Source: Candidatus Tokpelaia sp.
GTDB lineage: Bacteria > Pseudomonadota > Alphaproteobacteria > Rhizobiales > Rhizobiaceae
Reading direction: 5' to 3'
Length of the DNA: 64,000 nucleotides
Assembly: GCF_008636115.1 (NCBI RefSeq)
Contig: NZ_QLZD01000027.1
Span: 1 to 64,000 of the forward strand
Shown here: positions 20,301 to 28,831 of the stretch, in pieces
Numbering within the stretch: the stretch's first letter is position 1
How the letters are laid out: each line of letters opens with the position of its first letter
Notes under the pieces: generated by a model
What the model saw: only the letters and a program-made list of their open reading frames with translations
Databases searched by the model: none
What the model was told of the DNA's origin: nothing
Position numbers and translations under genes: made by a program

Positions 20301-20695
20301 ACCGTTATGATGTCTGGCAGACATTGGACGGCAAATGGAAACAGGAAGTTATTTCCATGTATGACGCCCATCAGCCCTCTTATCAATCGCCTTTTCATCA
20401 GGCAAATCCAACGGCCAAAAAAGTGCTCAGCCTGCAGCAAAATGACATGGTGGCCTATAATAACCCCGAAACCGGCAAGCGTATTATTGCCCGTGTAGTG
20501 AAATTCGGCACTAATGGGCAAATTGTTTTCGCTCCACATAATGAAGCCAATGTCGACCAACGCGATAGAGATAAAACAAACCCGTTTAAATATTTTATCA
20601 AAATGGCCGGTGCCTTAAAAGAATGGAAGCTGCGACAAATCCGGATTGATGAAATCGGTCAGATTTTTGACCCGCAACAGCAGACAGGCGCTTAA
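17333..20695 (+). CDS. cas9: CRISPR-associated endonuclease Cas9, type II-C
   Basis: RNA-guided double-strand DNA nuclease; 1120 residues, the compact II-C size. RuvC-I FDIGTNSLGW has the catalytic D15, followed by an Arg-rich bridge helix (about 66-90). RuvC-II has MAVELARD with E546. HNH has a CPYSGKPIS region and VDIDHILPFSRTLDDSNANK with the catalytic H630. RuvC-III is DHRHHAIDAAVIGI with H787 and D790. The C-terminal ~280 residues form the wedge and PAM-interacting part. All catalytic residues are present, so it should cut both strands. The GTG start is chosen for GGAG 7 bp upstream. A terminator follows the gene, and cas1 and cas2 lie downstream; no csn2 or cas4 is present, which supports subtype II-C. 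Confidence 0.97.
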   Translation: MAPVSDYKNTVFAFDIGTNSLGWCVLSGERDADGLLIPNRIIDIGVRIFSDGRDPQSGASLAVAQREARGARRMRDRYLKRRQQLLERLTEYGLMPADEAGRKVLLRETSDRGQNTGSNDTEKTDPYNLRARALSEKLPLHHLGRALFHLNQRRGFKSNRKTDRRDNDKGKIAMGVEELQAQLHLSKTPTLGTWLAQRYNQGKVVRIRQDSEAFTGEKQENYLFYPERSMLEDEFAAIWQAQAEFYPEELTESRKKQLFDAIFYQRQLKEPKIGKCAFNPEEERLPKAHPLFQEFRLYKEVNELTIEAAGKASGQKLSKEQRDTLIDILRPQKKMAFSAIRKSLKLHGTTFKKEKNAREGLAGDEIYAEMKDKSRFGNQWADFAREKQWDIIQKLRDEENPEKLNKWLTEQFPNLSAEQRDKIANAKLPEGYGRLGRTALSHMLEEMKTDVIPEAEAARRCGYDHALLGRDREELDTLPKYQQVPNVARSIPPGEGGKAVAENDPDYDRIMGRITNPTVHIALNQLRRVVNALIKKHGKPREMAVELARDLQLSDEEKKKVNKSIADNTKEAIARSDKLVEIGIEDNGYNRQLLKLWEELNENPQDRCCPYSGKPISLTTLLSSDVDIDHILPFSRTLDDSNANKIVCLKEYNRQKGNLSPAEAANRLDGWDYEAMLARAQNLPKNKRWRFAKDAMERFEQEDNWLARQLTDTQYLSRLAREYLSALYPGEEADEQGELRMRYHIRTIPGKLTELFRRNWGLNDILHDRTAANDTAKPKNRQDHRHHAIDAAVIGITTRSQLKRISTASGQMEAQDLENFVKSSVRDTPPWPDLRRDLQIAVDGIIVSHKADHGTLPKAKDNKAGKGKTAAKLMKETAYGLPIDDKGERLKDAKGNELVVWRVPLRSLKAKNLENIRDSHLANALKEHIYTEARELKDGKNFEQALLSFAQTHKDYKGIRHIRLIGAHNTIPIRNAAGKAYKGYWNDGNYRYDVWQTLDGKWKQEVISMYDAHQPSYQSPFHQANPTAKKVLSLQQNDMVAYNNPETGKRIIARVVKFGTNGQIVFAPHNEANVDQRDRDKTNPFKYFIKMAGALKEWKLRQIRIDEIGQIFDPQQQTGA

Positions 20696-20734
20696 GCGCG
20701 CGCTCTGCCCCCTTTCATTCCATTTTCTTTTTAC

Positions 20735-20768
20735 CGCCTTCGCGCCTAATCGGCGCGGAGGCGTTTTT
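20735..20768 (+). terminator. Intrinsic terminator after cas9
   Basis: CGCCTTCGCGCC pairs with GGCGCGGAGGCG (12 bp, one G-U) and is followed by five T. It could separate cas9 transcription from cas1-cas2. Confidence 0.8.
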
Positions 20769-20806
20769 GTTAACCACTATATAATTTTTTTATCATTTAA
20801 ATAAAC

Positions 20807-20837
20807 TCGAAGAAGGCGGATCTCCGTCTTCTTCGAA
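20807..20837 (+). promoter_or_regulatory. Near-perfect inverted repeat upstream of cas1
   Basis: TCGAAGAAGGCGGA is mirrored by TCCGTCTTCTTCGA with one G-U type mismatch and a 2-bp centre. No T-run follows on either strand. It lies 32 bp before the cas1 start, so it may be an operator or a leader hairpin affecting cas1-cas2 expression. Confidence 0.5.
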
Positions 20838-20868
20838 CAGCGTTAATTAGAGTTGATAATGTGTATCT

Positions 20869-21879
20869 ATGGATAGAATTGTTGATATAAGCACTGACGG
20901 CCTGCATCTTGGCATTTACCGCGGTTTTCTGACAGTTGCCAAAGACAAAGAAGAAGTGGGGCGTATTGCCCTTGATGATATAGGCGCACTTATCGCCCAT
21001 GCCCACGGTCTTACTTGGTCGCATAATGTTTTTATCCGCCTGGCGGAAAATAAAGTGCCGGTCGTTTTATGCGCCCAGAATCATGCCCCCATTGCGATAA
21101 TCTGGCCGTTGGAAGGCCATTATCATCAGGCCAAGCGCATGCAGGCGCAGGCGGAAGCCCCCCTGCCCTTGAAAAAGCAGCTTTGGAAGCAAATTATCAC
21201 GGCCAAAGTCACTATGCAGGCCCGGCTTATTGAAGCGCTGGACAAAACAACCAAAAGCCAGAGCCATAAATCCCTTACCATGCTGACGCGCCGGGTGCGC
21301 TCCGGCGATTCCCAAAATATAGAAGCGCAGGCGGCGCGCAAATATTGGCCGCTTTTATTCGGCAGCGATTTTCGCCGCGATCGCAATGGCGACAGCACCA
21401 ATAGCCTGCTCAATTACGGCTATACTATTTTGCGCTCTATTGTCTCGCGCGCTTTATGCGCTTCCGGCCTGCACCCGACTTTAGGCCTGTTTCATTCCAA
21501 TAATTACAATGCCTTTGCCCTGGCTGACGATATGATGGAGCCTTTCCGCCCTTATGTCGACGCCATTGTGCATAATCTGATCAAGGTCGGCAAAACAGAA
21601 ATCAATACTGAGACAAAACAGATACTTACCTCGCTTTCTACTTTTGACCTGGAGGGGATAGAGGGCGTCTCTCCGCTTTTTATACATATTAACCGTTTTA
21701 CCCATTCTCTGGCGACCAGTTTTGACACCGGCCAGGCCAAACTTGTGTTTCCGCTGATGCCCAGCAATAGCGAATTACGCCGGCTTGGCTGCGAGGGCAC
21801 CGAAGCTGCCGCCCTGCCGGAGCATAATGACAGAGACGGAGCCTTTGCCCTGCCGGCAACCGGCACAATAATGGAATAG
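20869..21879 (+). CDS. cas1: CRISPR-associated endonuclease/integrase Cas1 (type II)
   Basis: Metal-dependent integrase that, with Cas2, inserts new spacers. 336 residues. The N-terminal beta-rich domain (residues 1-85) includes GLTWSHNVFIRLAE. The helical catalytic domain has the expected metal-binding set E152 (QNIEAQAARKYW), H209 (GLFHSNNYNAF) and E224 (ADDMMEPFRP). The DSTNSLLNYGYTILRS block is typical of type II Cas1. A C-terminal tail of about 35 residues beyond the usual end looks unstructured. It is 3 bp from cas2, so the two are co-translated. No strong ribosome-binding site is visible. Confidence 0.96.
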   Translation: MDRIVDISTDGLHLGIYRGFLTVAKDKEEVGRIALDDIGALIAHAHGLTWSHNVFIRLAENKVPVVLCAQNHAPIAIIWPLEGHYHQAKRMQAQAEAPLPLKKQLWKQIITAKVTMQARLIEALDKTTKSQSHKSLTMLTRRVRSGDSQNIEAQAARKYWPLLFGSDFRRDRNGDSTNSLLNYGYTILRSIVSRALCASGLHPTLGLFHSNNYNAFALADDMMEPFRPYVDAIVHNLIKVGKTEINTETKQILTSLSTFDLEGIEGVSPLFIHINRFTHSLATSFDTGQAKLVFPLMPSNSELRRLGCEGTEAAALPEHNDRDGAFALPATGTIME

Positions 21880-21882
21880 AAA

Positions 21883-22248
21883 ATGACAGCCTATCTTAAA
21901 CGCGCAAACTCAGAACCCAGACATTTAAGCGGATATAGAATTATGTGGATATTAGTCACTTTTGACCTTCCGGTAGAAACGAAAAAGCAACGCCATAATG
22001 CAACAAAATTCCGGCAGAAACTGCTTGATATTGGCTTTGAAATGAGTCAGCTTTCTAATTATATGCGATTCTGCAATGGCAAAGAGCAGTTTGAGTCTTA
22101 TATCAAAAAGATTGAGGCATTTTTGCCGGAAAAGGGCCGTGTCTATGTTTTTCAGTTTACCGACCGACAATATGAAAACATTATCCGCTTTTCCGATCAA
22201 TCACGCCAGGCAGCACAGAGAAACCCGAATCAGTTGGCGCTATTTTAG
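21883..22248 (+). CDS. cas2: CRISPR-associated protein Cas2 (type II)
   Basis: Structural partner of Cas1 in the spacer-acquisition complex. 121 residues. The ferredoxin-like core begins SGYRIMWILVTFDLPVETK and continues with QLSNYMRFCNGKEQFESYI and GRVYVFQFTDRQYENI. An extra ~16 residues precede the core; the ATG at 21943 would give a shorter protein, but the first ATG, 3 bp after cas1, fits translational coupling. Seventy-two bases separate its stop from the first CRISPR repeat. Confidence 0.94.
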   Translation: MTAYLKRANSEPRHLSGYRIMWILVTFDLPVETKKQRHNATKFRQKLLDIGFEMSQLSNYMRFCNGKEQFESYIKKIEAFLPEKGRVYVFQFTDRQYENIIRFSDQSRQAAQRNPNQLALF

Positions 22249-22320
22249 CTTTTCTCCGCTTTTTTATGAAAAAAGACCCCGGGTAAATTATTGCAAAAAC
22301 AACAACTTACCCGGGGCCAA
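22249..22320 (-). terminator. Terminator of the crRNA transcript in the cas2-CRISPR gap
   Basis: A perfect 10-bp stem (22277-22286 with 22307-22316, CCCCGGGTAA/TTACCCGGGG) with a 20-nt loop is followed on the minus strand by TCTTTTTTC. For minus-strand transcription of the array it would be an intrinsic terminator. The same 72 bp adjoin the intact end of the array, so they may also serve as the acquisition leader. Confidence 0.65.
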
Positions 22321-22356
22321 AGTATAGCTAATCAGAAAATGCGGTCAAGCCGCAAC
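22321..22356 (-). promoter_or_regulatory. Promoter inside each CRISPR repeat (example: repeat 1)
   Basis: In crRNA orientation repeat bases 9-14 are TTGACC and bases 31-36 are TATACT, with 16 bp between, close to the sigma-70 consensus on both boxes and spacing. Start sites would fall a few bases into the adjacent spacer. Neisseria II-C repeats are known to end in an extended -10 box that drives each crRNA; here a -35 box is also present. All 63 repeats share it. Confidence 0.7.
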
Positions 22357-25300
22357 TGTTTATTTCCCTCATATATCTGCCCTTGCAGTATAGCTAATCA
22401 GAAAATGCGGTCAAGCCGCAACTATGCAACCCCATTATAAAGCATCTGCTTTAGTATAGCTAATCAGAAAATGCGGTCAAGCCGCAACTATTGGTCGGCC
22501 GAAGAATTCGTTTCAATAAGTATAGCTAATCAGAAAATGCGGTCAAGCCGCAACTGATGTCGTGCCGGTAGTGAGTAATAAAAGAGTATAGCTAATCAGA
22601 AAATGCGGTCAAGCCGCAACAAAGCCCGCTCTCATCAAACACATGCCGCCAGTATAGCTAATCAGAAAATGCGGTCAAGCCGCAACTGATTTATCGCTGT
22701 ATTTTCCTTCTGCCGAAGTATAGCTAATCAGAAAATGCGGTCAAGCCGCAACAAGAGTAGTCCTCAAATTCGCCGTCAGCGAAGTATAGCTAATCAGAAA
22801 ATGCGGTCAAGCCGCAACACCTGCTGGCTTAGCCAGTGAAGCATTGGGAGTATAGCTAATCAGAAAATGCGGTCAAGCCGCAACTTCGCATGAAGTATTG
22901 CAGGATACGGTCGGAGTATAGCTAATCAGAAAATGCGGTCAAGCCGCAACACAAAAATAACGGTTGACAGCCGGACGATTAGTATAGCTAATCAGAAAAT
23001 GCGGTCAAGCCGCAACAGATGCCAAATGGGATTGCGATGCTATTGCAGTATAGCTAATCAGAAAATGCGGTCAAGCCGCAACCCAAATTTCCTCCAACCA
23101 ATCTTTTGCAGCAGTATAGCTAATCAGAAAATGCGGTCAAGCCGCAACAAAAAAATGGCGGCGCCGCTTTTGCACCGGAGTATAGCTAATCAGAAAATGC
23201 GGTCAAGCCGCAACCACAGGCAGCTACACCAGGTAGCTATATTAAGTATAGCTAATCAGAAAATGCGGTCAAGCCGCAACAATATTTAACTCCCCCAATG
23301 CTTCACTGGCAGTATAGCTAATCAGAAAATGCGGTCAAGCCGCAACCGCCAGACCGCGCGCCCCGTCCACCGCGCGAGTATAGCTAATCAGAAAATGCGG
23401 TCAAGCCGCAACAGATACATACTCTATTGCTTTTGGCCGATAAGTATAGCTAATCAGAAAATGCGGTCAAGCCGCAACTAATCATAAGAAATGTCAATTT
23501 CCGAAAATAGTATAGCTAATCAGAAAATGCGGTCAAGCCGCAACGTGAGACTAAAACCCCCCTTATCTTCCCGGAGTATAGCTAATCAGAAAATGCGGTC
23601 AAGCCGCAACTCCTGCACCGTATTATTTCCACTATCCCGAAGTATAGCTAATCAGAAAATGCGGTCAAGCCGCAACTAATAGCCGTTATCGCCAAAAATC
23701 AAATCAAGTATAGCTAATCAGAAAATGCGGTCAAGCCGCAACTCGTCCACCGGCCGACAGCATCTTTATAGGAGTATAGCTAATCAGAAAATGCGGTCAA
23801 GCCGCAACTCACATTTCTGTGAAATATACGCCTTACCAAGTATAGCTAATCAGAAAATGCGGTCAAGCCGCAACTCTTCTTGGGTTGACTTGCCTTCAGG
23901 TCGTAGTATAGCTAATCAGAAAATGCGGTCAAGCCGCAACATTAAAGCCGAAGCTAACGATATGCCTTGTAGTATAGCTAATCAGAAAATGCGGTCAAGC
24001 CGCAACACAAACATTACACCGCCGCCTTGCTTGCCAAGTATAGCTAATCAGAAAATGCGGTCAAGCCGCAACAGAGATGAGGCAGTTAAACTTTTATTTC
24101 ACAGTATAGCTAATCAGAAAATGCGGTCAAGCCGCAACAGTAGTAAACGATTGACCGCTTACACCATCAGTATAGCTAATCAGAAAATGCGGTCAAGCCG
24201 CAACCTAATGACCGAAATTGTGGGTGTGGATAGCAGTATAGCTAATCAGAAAATGCGGTCAAGCCGCAACTAAATATGTCGTATGTGGCTATATAACTGG
24301 AGTATAGCTAATCAGAAAATGCGGTCAAGCCGCAACAATTCGGCACATAACCAGTAATATCCATGCAGTATAGCTAATCAGAAAATGCGGTCAAGCCGCA
24401 ACATGAAATGGCCTATAAGGATGGTGTTAGGAAGTATAGCTAATCAGAAAATGCGGTCAAGCCGCAACCGGTCTGCCAATGGGCAATTATTATCCAATAG
24501 TATAGCTAATCAGAAAATGCGGTCAAGCCGCAACTGGCATGCTGTCATTGATTGCGCGTCCTGTAGTATAGCTAATCAGAAAATGCGGTCAAGCCGCAAC
24601 TGTAGTATCAAAGGGCTTGATTTGCCGTTTAGTATAGCTAATCAGAAAATGCGGTCAAGCCGCAACTGCCCCCAGCGTTTTGGCCAAGGCAACAAAAGTA
24701 TAGCTAATCAGAAAATGCGGTCAAGCCGCAACCCTCCCGCATCGACAGAGTTTTTTCCAAAAAGTATAGCTAATCAGAAAATGCGGTCAAGCCGCAACCC
24801 TTCAAAGACTGTGTCGCTTTCATAAAAGAGTATAGCTAATCAGAAAATGCGGTCAAGCCGCAACTCCTGAACTTGAAGATTTTGACAGTCGTGAAGTATA
24901 GCTAATCAGAAAATGCGGTCAAGCCGCAACGCCCCGGTGCCTGTTTTGGGGGCACCAAAAAGTATAGCTAATCAGAAAATGCGGTCAAGCCGCAACGGTA
25001 GGGACTTGACTATCCTTGAGTGCTGAAGTATAGCTAATCAGAAAATGCGGTCAAGCCGCAACCCTGTCTGGGCTCTGCACGATTGAGGAAGGAGTATAGC
25101 TAATCAGAAAATGCGGTCAAGCCGCAACTAGGCCAAGCCGCTCATTAGCGGCGGCAGCAGTATAGCTAATCAGAAAATGCGGTCAAGCCGCAACGTTGTG
25201 TCCGCTATTGTGTCTGTATTATCGAGTATAGCTAATCAGAAAATGCGGTCAAGCCGCAACGCAGTATCACTTACGATAATTCCTTTATCTAGTATAGCTA

Positions 25301-26448
25301 ATCAGAAAATGCGGTCAAGCCGCAACCACTTTTGACGCTGGCAGGCTGCCATATTCAGTATAGCTAATCAGAAAATGCGGTCAAGCCGCAACGTGGTGAC
25401 AGGAGAGATAGGATATGGAAACAGTATAGCTAATCAGAAAATGCGGTCAAGCCGCAACGTATGGGGGCGTGGGCGCATAGCACAGAGCAGTATAGCTAAT
25501 CAGAAAATGCGGTCAAGCCGCAACCTAATAAAGTTAAGCAACAGCTTGGCATTGAGTATAGCTAATCAGAAAATGCGGTCAAGCCGCAACCTCTCCCTAT
25601 CAAGGAGAGTATCTCCTCCGAGTATAGCTAATCAGAAAATGCGGTCAAGCCGCAACAACCCCGAAGCCATGCAGACAATGGGAGAAAGTATAGCTAATCA
25701 GAAAATGCGGTCAAGCCGCAACAGACAAAGGCACAGGCGCTTATTCACTCTAAGTATAGCTAATCAGAAAATGCGGTCAAGCCGCAACGGCACAGCGGCC
25801 GCGTCCTGCATAAGCTCAAGTATAGCTAATCAGAAAATGCGGTCAAGCCGCAACGCCGCCAGCGCCGGATAAGCCGTCCGCCTGAGTATAGCTAATCAGA
25901 AAATGCGGTCAAGCCGCAACGCGCCAATGATTATAGAGAGGCGACAGAGCAGTATAGCTAATCAGAAAATGCGGTCAAGCCGCAACTCCTCGTCCATATC
26001 TCGCTTTTCGTCCAATAGTATAGCTAATCAGAAAATGCGGTCAAGCCGCAACAGAAAAGCACTGGAAAAGCACTGGAAAAGGAGTATAGCTAATCAGAAA
26101 ATGCGGTCAAGCCGCAACCGGAAGCAATCACTGTTTTTTTAGGCGGAGAGTATAGCTAATCAGAAAATGCGGTCAAGCCGCAACCAATGAATACATGCTT
26201 AGGTACGCATATGCAGTATAGCTAATCAGAAAATGCGGTCAAGCCGCAACTGTGGCGGCTGCATTAACTGCCGCCTCCGGAGTATAGCTAATCAGAAAAT
26301 GCGGTCAAGCCGCAACTAATGAGCCAGTCTTACCAGTCTTATCGCCAGTATAGCTAATCAGAAAATGCGGTCAAGCCGCAACTTCCGGCCAGCATCACGG
26401 AAGTGCCAGATGAGTATAGCTAATCAGAAAATGCGGTCAAGCCGCAAC
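22321..26448 (-). CRISPR. CRISPR array, 63 identical repeats and 62 spacers of 30 bp
   Basis: Perfect 36-bp repeats recur every 66 bp from 22321 to 26448. The distance between first and last repeat starts (4092 bp) equals 62 x 66, so every spacer is 30 bp. In crRNA orientation (minus strand) the repeat starts GTTGCGGCTTGACCGC and ends GATTAGCTATACT, a form typical of alphaproteobacterial II-C arrays. The tracrRNA anti-repeat fixes this orientation. No two spacers were seen to be identical. Spacer content ranges from AT-rich to very GC-rich, as expected of phage or plasmid origin, but targets cannot be named here. Confidence 0.98.
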
Positions 26449-26478
26449 TCCAGAGTCGCGCTTGGAATTCATAAGCGA

Positions 26479-26540
26479 AATATAGCTAATCAGAAACCGA
26501 AGGGGCGCGCGGAGCGTGCGAAAGGTGGTCAGACCGCAAC
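26479..26540 (-). CRISPR. Degenerate CRISPR repeat split by a 26-bp unit
   Basis: Thirty bases after repeat 63 comes an 18-bp left half (one mismatch), then 26 bp starting CCGAAGGGGCGCGC, then an 18-bp right half ending ACCGCAAC. The inserted unit resembles the 26-bp unit at 2906 and sits at the identical position in the repeat. Confidence 0.9.
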
Positions 26541-26574
26541 CAACCACCCCGCCAGGCAATTATTGCTGCATCGC

Positions 26575-26677
26575 AGCATAGCCAGTCAAAAAATGCGGCC
26601 ACACCCATACCACCAGGAGACGGAATCTATCATGGGGGGAAAACATAGCCAGTCAAAAAATGCGGTCAGGCCCGCGC
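26575..26677 (-). CRISPR. Two further decayed repeats at the array end
   Basis: Repeat-like stretches at 26575-26610 and 26642-26677 both begin with CATAGCCAGTCAAAAAATGCGG after one or two bases and are about 31 bp apart. Their right halves have diverged. Accumulated decay marks this as the oldest end of the array. Confidence 0.8.
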
Positions 26678-26762
26678 CTATGTTTTTCGTTTATTTTTAT
26701 TGCCTCTCTCATCGCGCTGGAAATAGGCGGCTAAAGCCAATAAAAGCAGAGCGCCGATACCG

Positions 26763-27281
26763 TCAGCCCTCCAGCAGGGCTTTGCCTTCTTCTCCGTAGC
26801 CACGAATAATCAGAAATATCCCGCCGCCCAAAACAGCCAATATCAGAGCCAGGAAAAATATAACCCAGATTATATCACGGATAAAATTATATTTATGTAC
26901 TTTCATTTGCCCGTTAATCATGCTGTCACGGGCGGCATTATCGGCGCGTTGCCCTTCTTCCGCCATGGCTGGCAGACGCTCTGGAGAATCCGGTATTATT
27001 TGCGCATAGCCGTGCAGCATTTCCGGCGGCGGCAAAGGCGAAAAAACCGGCTCATTTCAATTTTTTGCAGAGCCGTTACAATCTTTTTCTGCTTTTCTTT
27101 CGGCAGTGGAGAAATGATTTTCGACAATTCTTCCGGTATTTTATGGGCAGTCACACGCTCAGGCAGAGTTTTATCGCGCTTTTCCACGACCTTGCCCCGC
27201 CCGATTACCTAAAGCCCGATATAAATGGCGGCCGACATTTTCCCATGCTTTCTCAACACTGGGGGACTGAGGATAGCGCAT
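26763..27281 (-). pseudogene. DUF2335 family membrane protein, frameshifted
   Basis: Minus-strand pieces in different frames join into one DUF2335-like protein: VEKAWENVGRHLYRALG, then LPKEKQKKIVTALQKIEMS, then LPPPEMLHGYAQIIPDSPERL, ending in a transmembrane helix pair (IIWVIFFLALILAVLGGGIFL). Frameshifts lie near 27180 and in a T-run near 27045. The C-terminal 90 residues remain open. The family is small, with a membrane anchor and unknown function, and is frequent on mobile DNA. It lies just beyond the array's decayed end. Confidence 0.7.
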
Positions 27282-27811
27282 GGTTTTCAACGGGCTTATG
27301 GCAAGACTATCATCAATTTTGGCCGTATTTTCCCAGAAATCCCCATTCTCCCGGCCCTCAACCCGGCGAAATACAGCAGAAAAAATATGGCGCATAAAAC
27401 CACTCCCTGTCTTTAAACCCAATTACAGCTATATGTTTTTTATCGCGCTATGGCAAGAGCAAAACATGTATAAACAGCAAAACAATAACCCACACACTGC
27501 TTTGGCAAGCGCCGGCATAAAGCCTAAAACCGGCCGGCGCCGGCAGTTTTCCCGCCGCTTTTTTGCCTTAATGGGCAGGCTCCCACTGCCTTGCCGGCTA
27601 TAAGCAGGGGTAAAGCCGGCTCAATTTGCGCCGCCACATTGCGGCCATTGGCGAAGACGGCCGGCAACAAACCTCCCTCATTAGCAAACAGGGCAGCCCT
27701 CAAGCTCTGTGTTTTACCAGCAAGTCCAGACAGCTCCCGAACAGCGCGCACAGCCCAGGCGCTAACAGGCAGGCGGCAGGAAATTGTCAGACAGCAGTCA
27801 TTACTATCCGC
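27282..27811. other. Intergenic, nothing recognised
   Basis: 530 bp between the DUF2335 remnant and kdsD. Short frames on both strands match no family. GCCGGC-type palindromes are frequent around 27530. Confidence 0.4.
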
Positions 27812-28831
27812 TCAGGCTGTGCCGATACGCAGCAAATCATGAAAAGTGACAATGCCGACAGGCCGGCCGTTTTCTGTCACCGGCAAAGCGGTGATTTTAT
27901 GCTTATTGATAAAACTGATAGCCTCAGCGGCGATTTTATCCGGCGCGGCAGTTTTGGGCGATTTTGTCATGACATCATCAACTTTGAGCTGTGACAGGTC
28001 GCGGCTGATATTGCGCGCCAAATCACCATCAGTCACAATGCCGGCAAGCTTGCCCTGCTTGTCAACCACAATCACGCAGCCCATATGTTTGGCCGCCAGA
28101 ACCTGCATGGCGGCCGGCATAATTGTGCCCAGCTCTACCAGCGGCAGCGATGAGCCGGTGTGCATAATATCGCCCAGCGGCCGCAAGGACGCTCCCAGTG
28201 AGCCGCCAGGGTGATAAATTTTAAAATCACCGGCAGAAAACTGCCGCGCTTCCAGCAGCGCCACCGCCAAAGCATCGCCCATGGCCAGTTGCAGCAAGGT
28301 TGAGGTTGTCGGCGCCAAACCATGCGGGCAGGCCTCCTGCGCTTTGGGCAAAAGCAGCACAATATCTGCCTGCCGCCCCAAAGCAGAAGCTTCGCCCGCA
28401 GTTATCGCAATCAGCGGAATGCCAAATCGGCGCGCATGGGTAATAATACCGCTCAGTTCTGCTGTCTCCCCCGACCATGACAGCGCCAGAATAACATCAT
28501 CACTGCCAATCATGCCCAAATCACCATGATTAGCCTCTGCCGCGTGGACAAAAAAGGCCGGCGTGCCGGTAGAGGCAAAACTGGCGGCAATTTTGGCGCC
28601 AATATGGCCGCTTTTGCCCAGACCGGTTACAATAACCCGCCCTTTGGCGCTGCCAATAAGCCGCACAGCTTTGGCAAAAGGTACCGCCAGCGCCTTTTCC
28701 ATCTGCTCAGCCAGCGCCTGCAGCCCGCGGCTCTCAATCGCCAGAGTGCGCAGGCCTGATTGCTTGAGCGCCGCCTCACCGGCGGCGGCAGCAATAACCG
28801 GCTTGCGCGGAATTGTCGGTATTTTCGGCAT
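27812..28831 (-). CDS. kdsD: Arabinose-5-phosphate isomerase (KdsD/KpsF/GutQ family)
   Basis: Interconverts ribulose-5-phosphate and arabinose-5-phosphate, the first step to Kdo for lipopolysaccharide or capsule. 339 residues. The SIS domain holds VTGLGKSGHIGAKIAASFASTG and the ANHGDLGMI/ALSWSGET sugar-phosphate site, and includes the LAPTTSTLLQLAMGDALA block. Two CBS domains follow (SSLPLVELGTIMPAAM and DVMTKSPKTAAPDKI). The start MPKIPTIPR (28831) is preferred; a longer frame to 29026 reads through unrelated sequence. It lies with galU in a group of surface-sugar genes. Confidence 0.95.
   Translation of the reverse strand: MPKIPTIPRKPVIAAAAGEAALKQSGLRTLAIESRGLQALAEQMEKALAVPFAKAVRLIGSAKGRVIVTGLGKSGHIGAKIAASFASTGTPAFFVHAAEANHGDLGMIGSDDVILALSWSGETAELSGIITHARRFGIPLIAITAGEASALGRQADIVLLLPKAQEACPHGLAPTTSTLLQLAMGDALAVALLEARQFSAGDFKIYHPGGSLGASLRPLGDIMHTGSSLPLVELGTIMPAAMQVLAAKHMGCVIVVDKQGKLAGIVTDGDLARNISRDLSQLKVDDVMTKSPKTAAPDKIAAEAISFINKHKITALPVTENGRPVGIVTFHDLLRIGTA

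Noticed and set aside
22933-26142. Long plus-strand frames encoding repeats of SIANQKMRSSRN
   Set aside because: They are translations of the CRISPR array; the 66-bp period keeps the frame open by chance.
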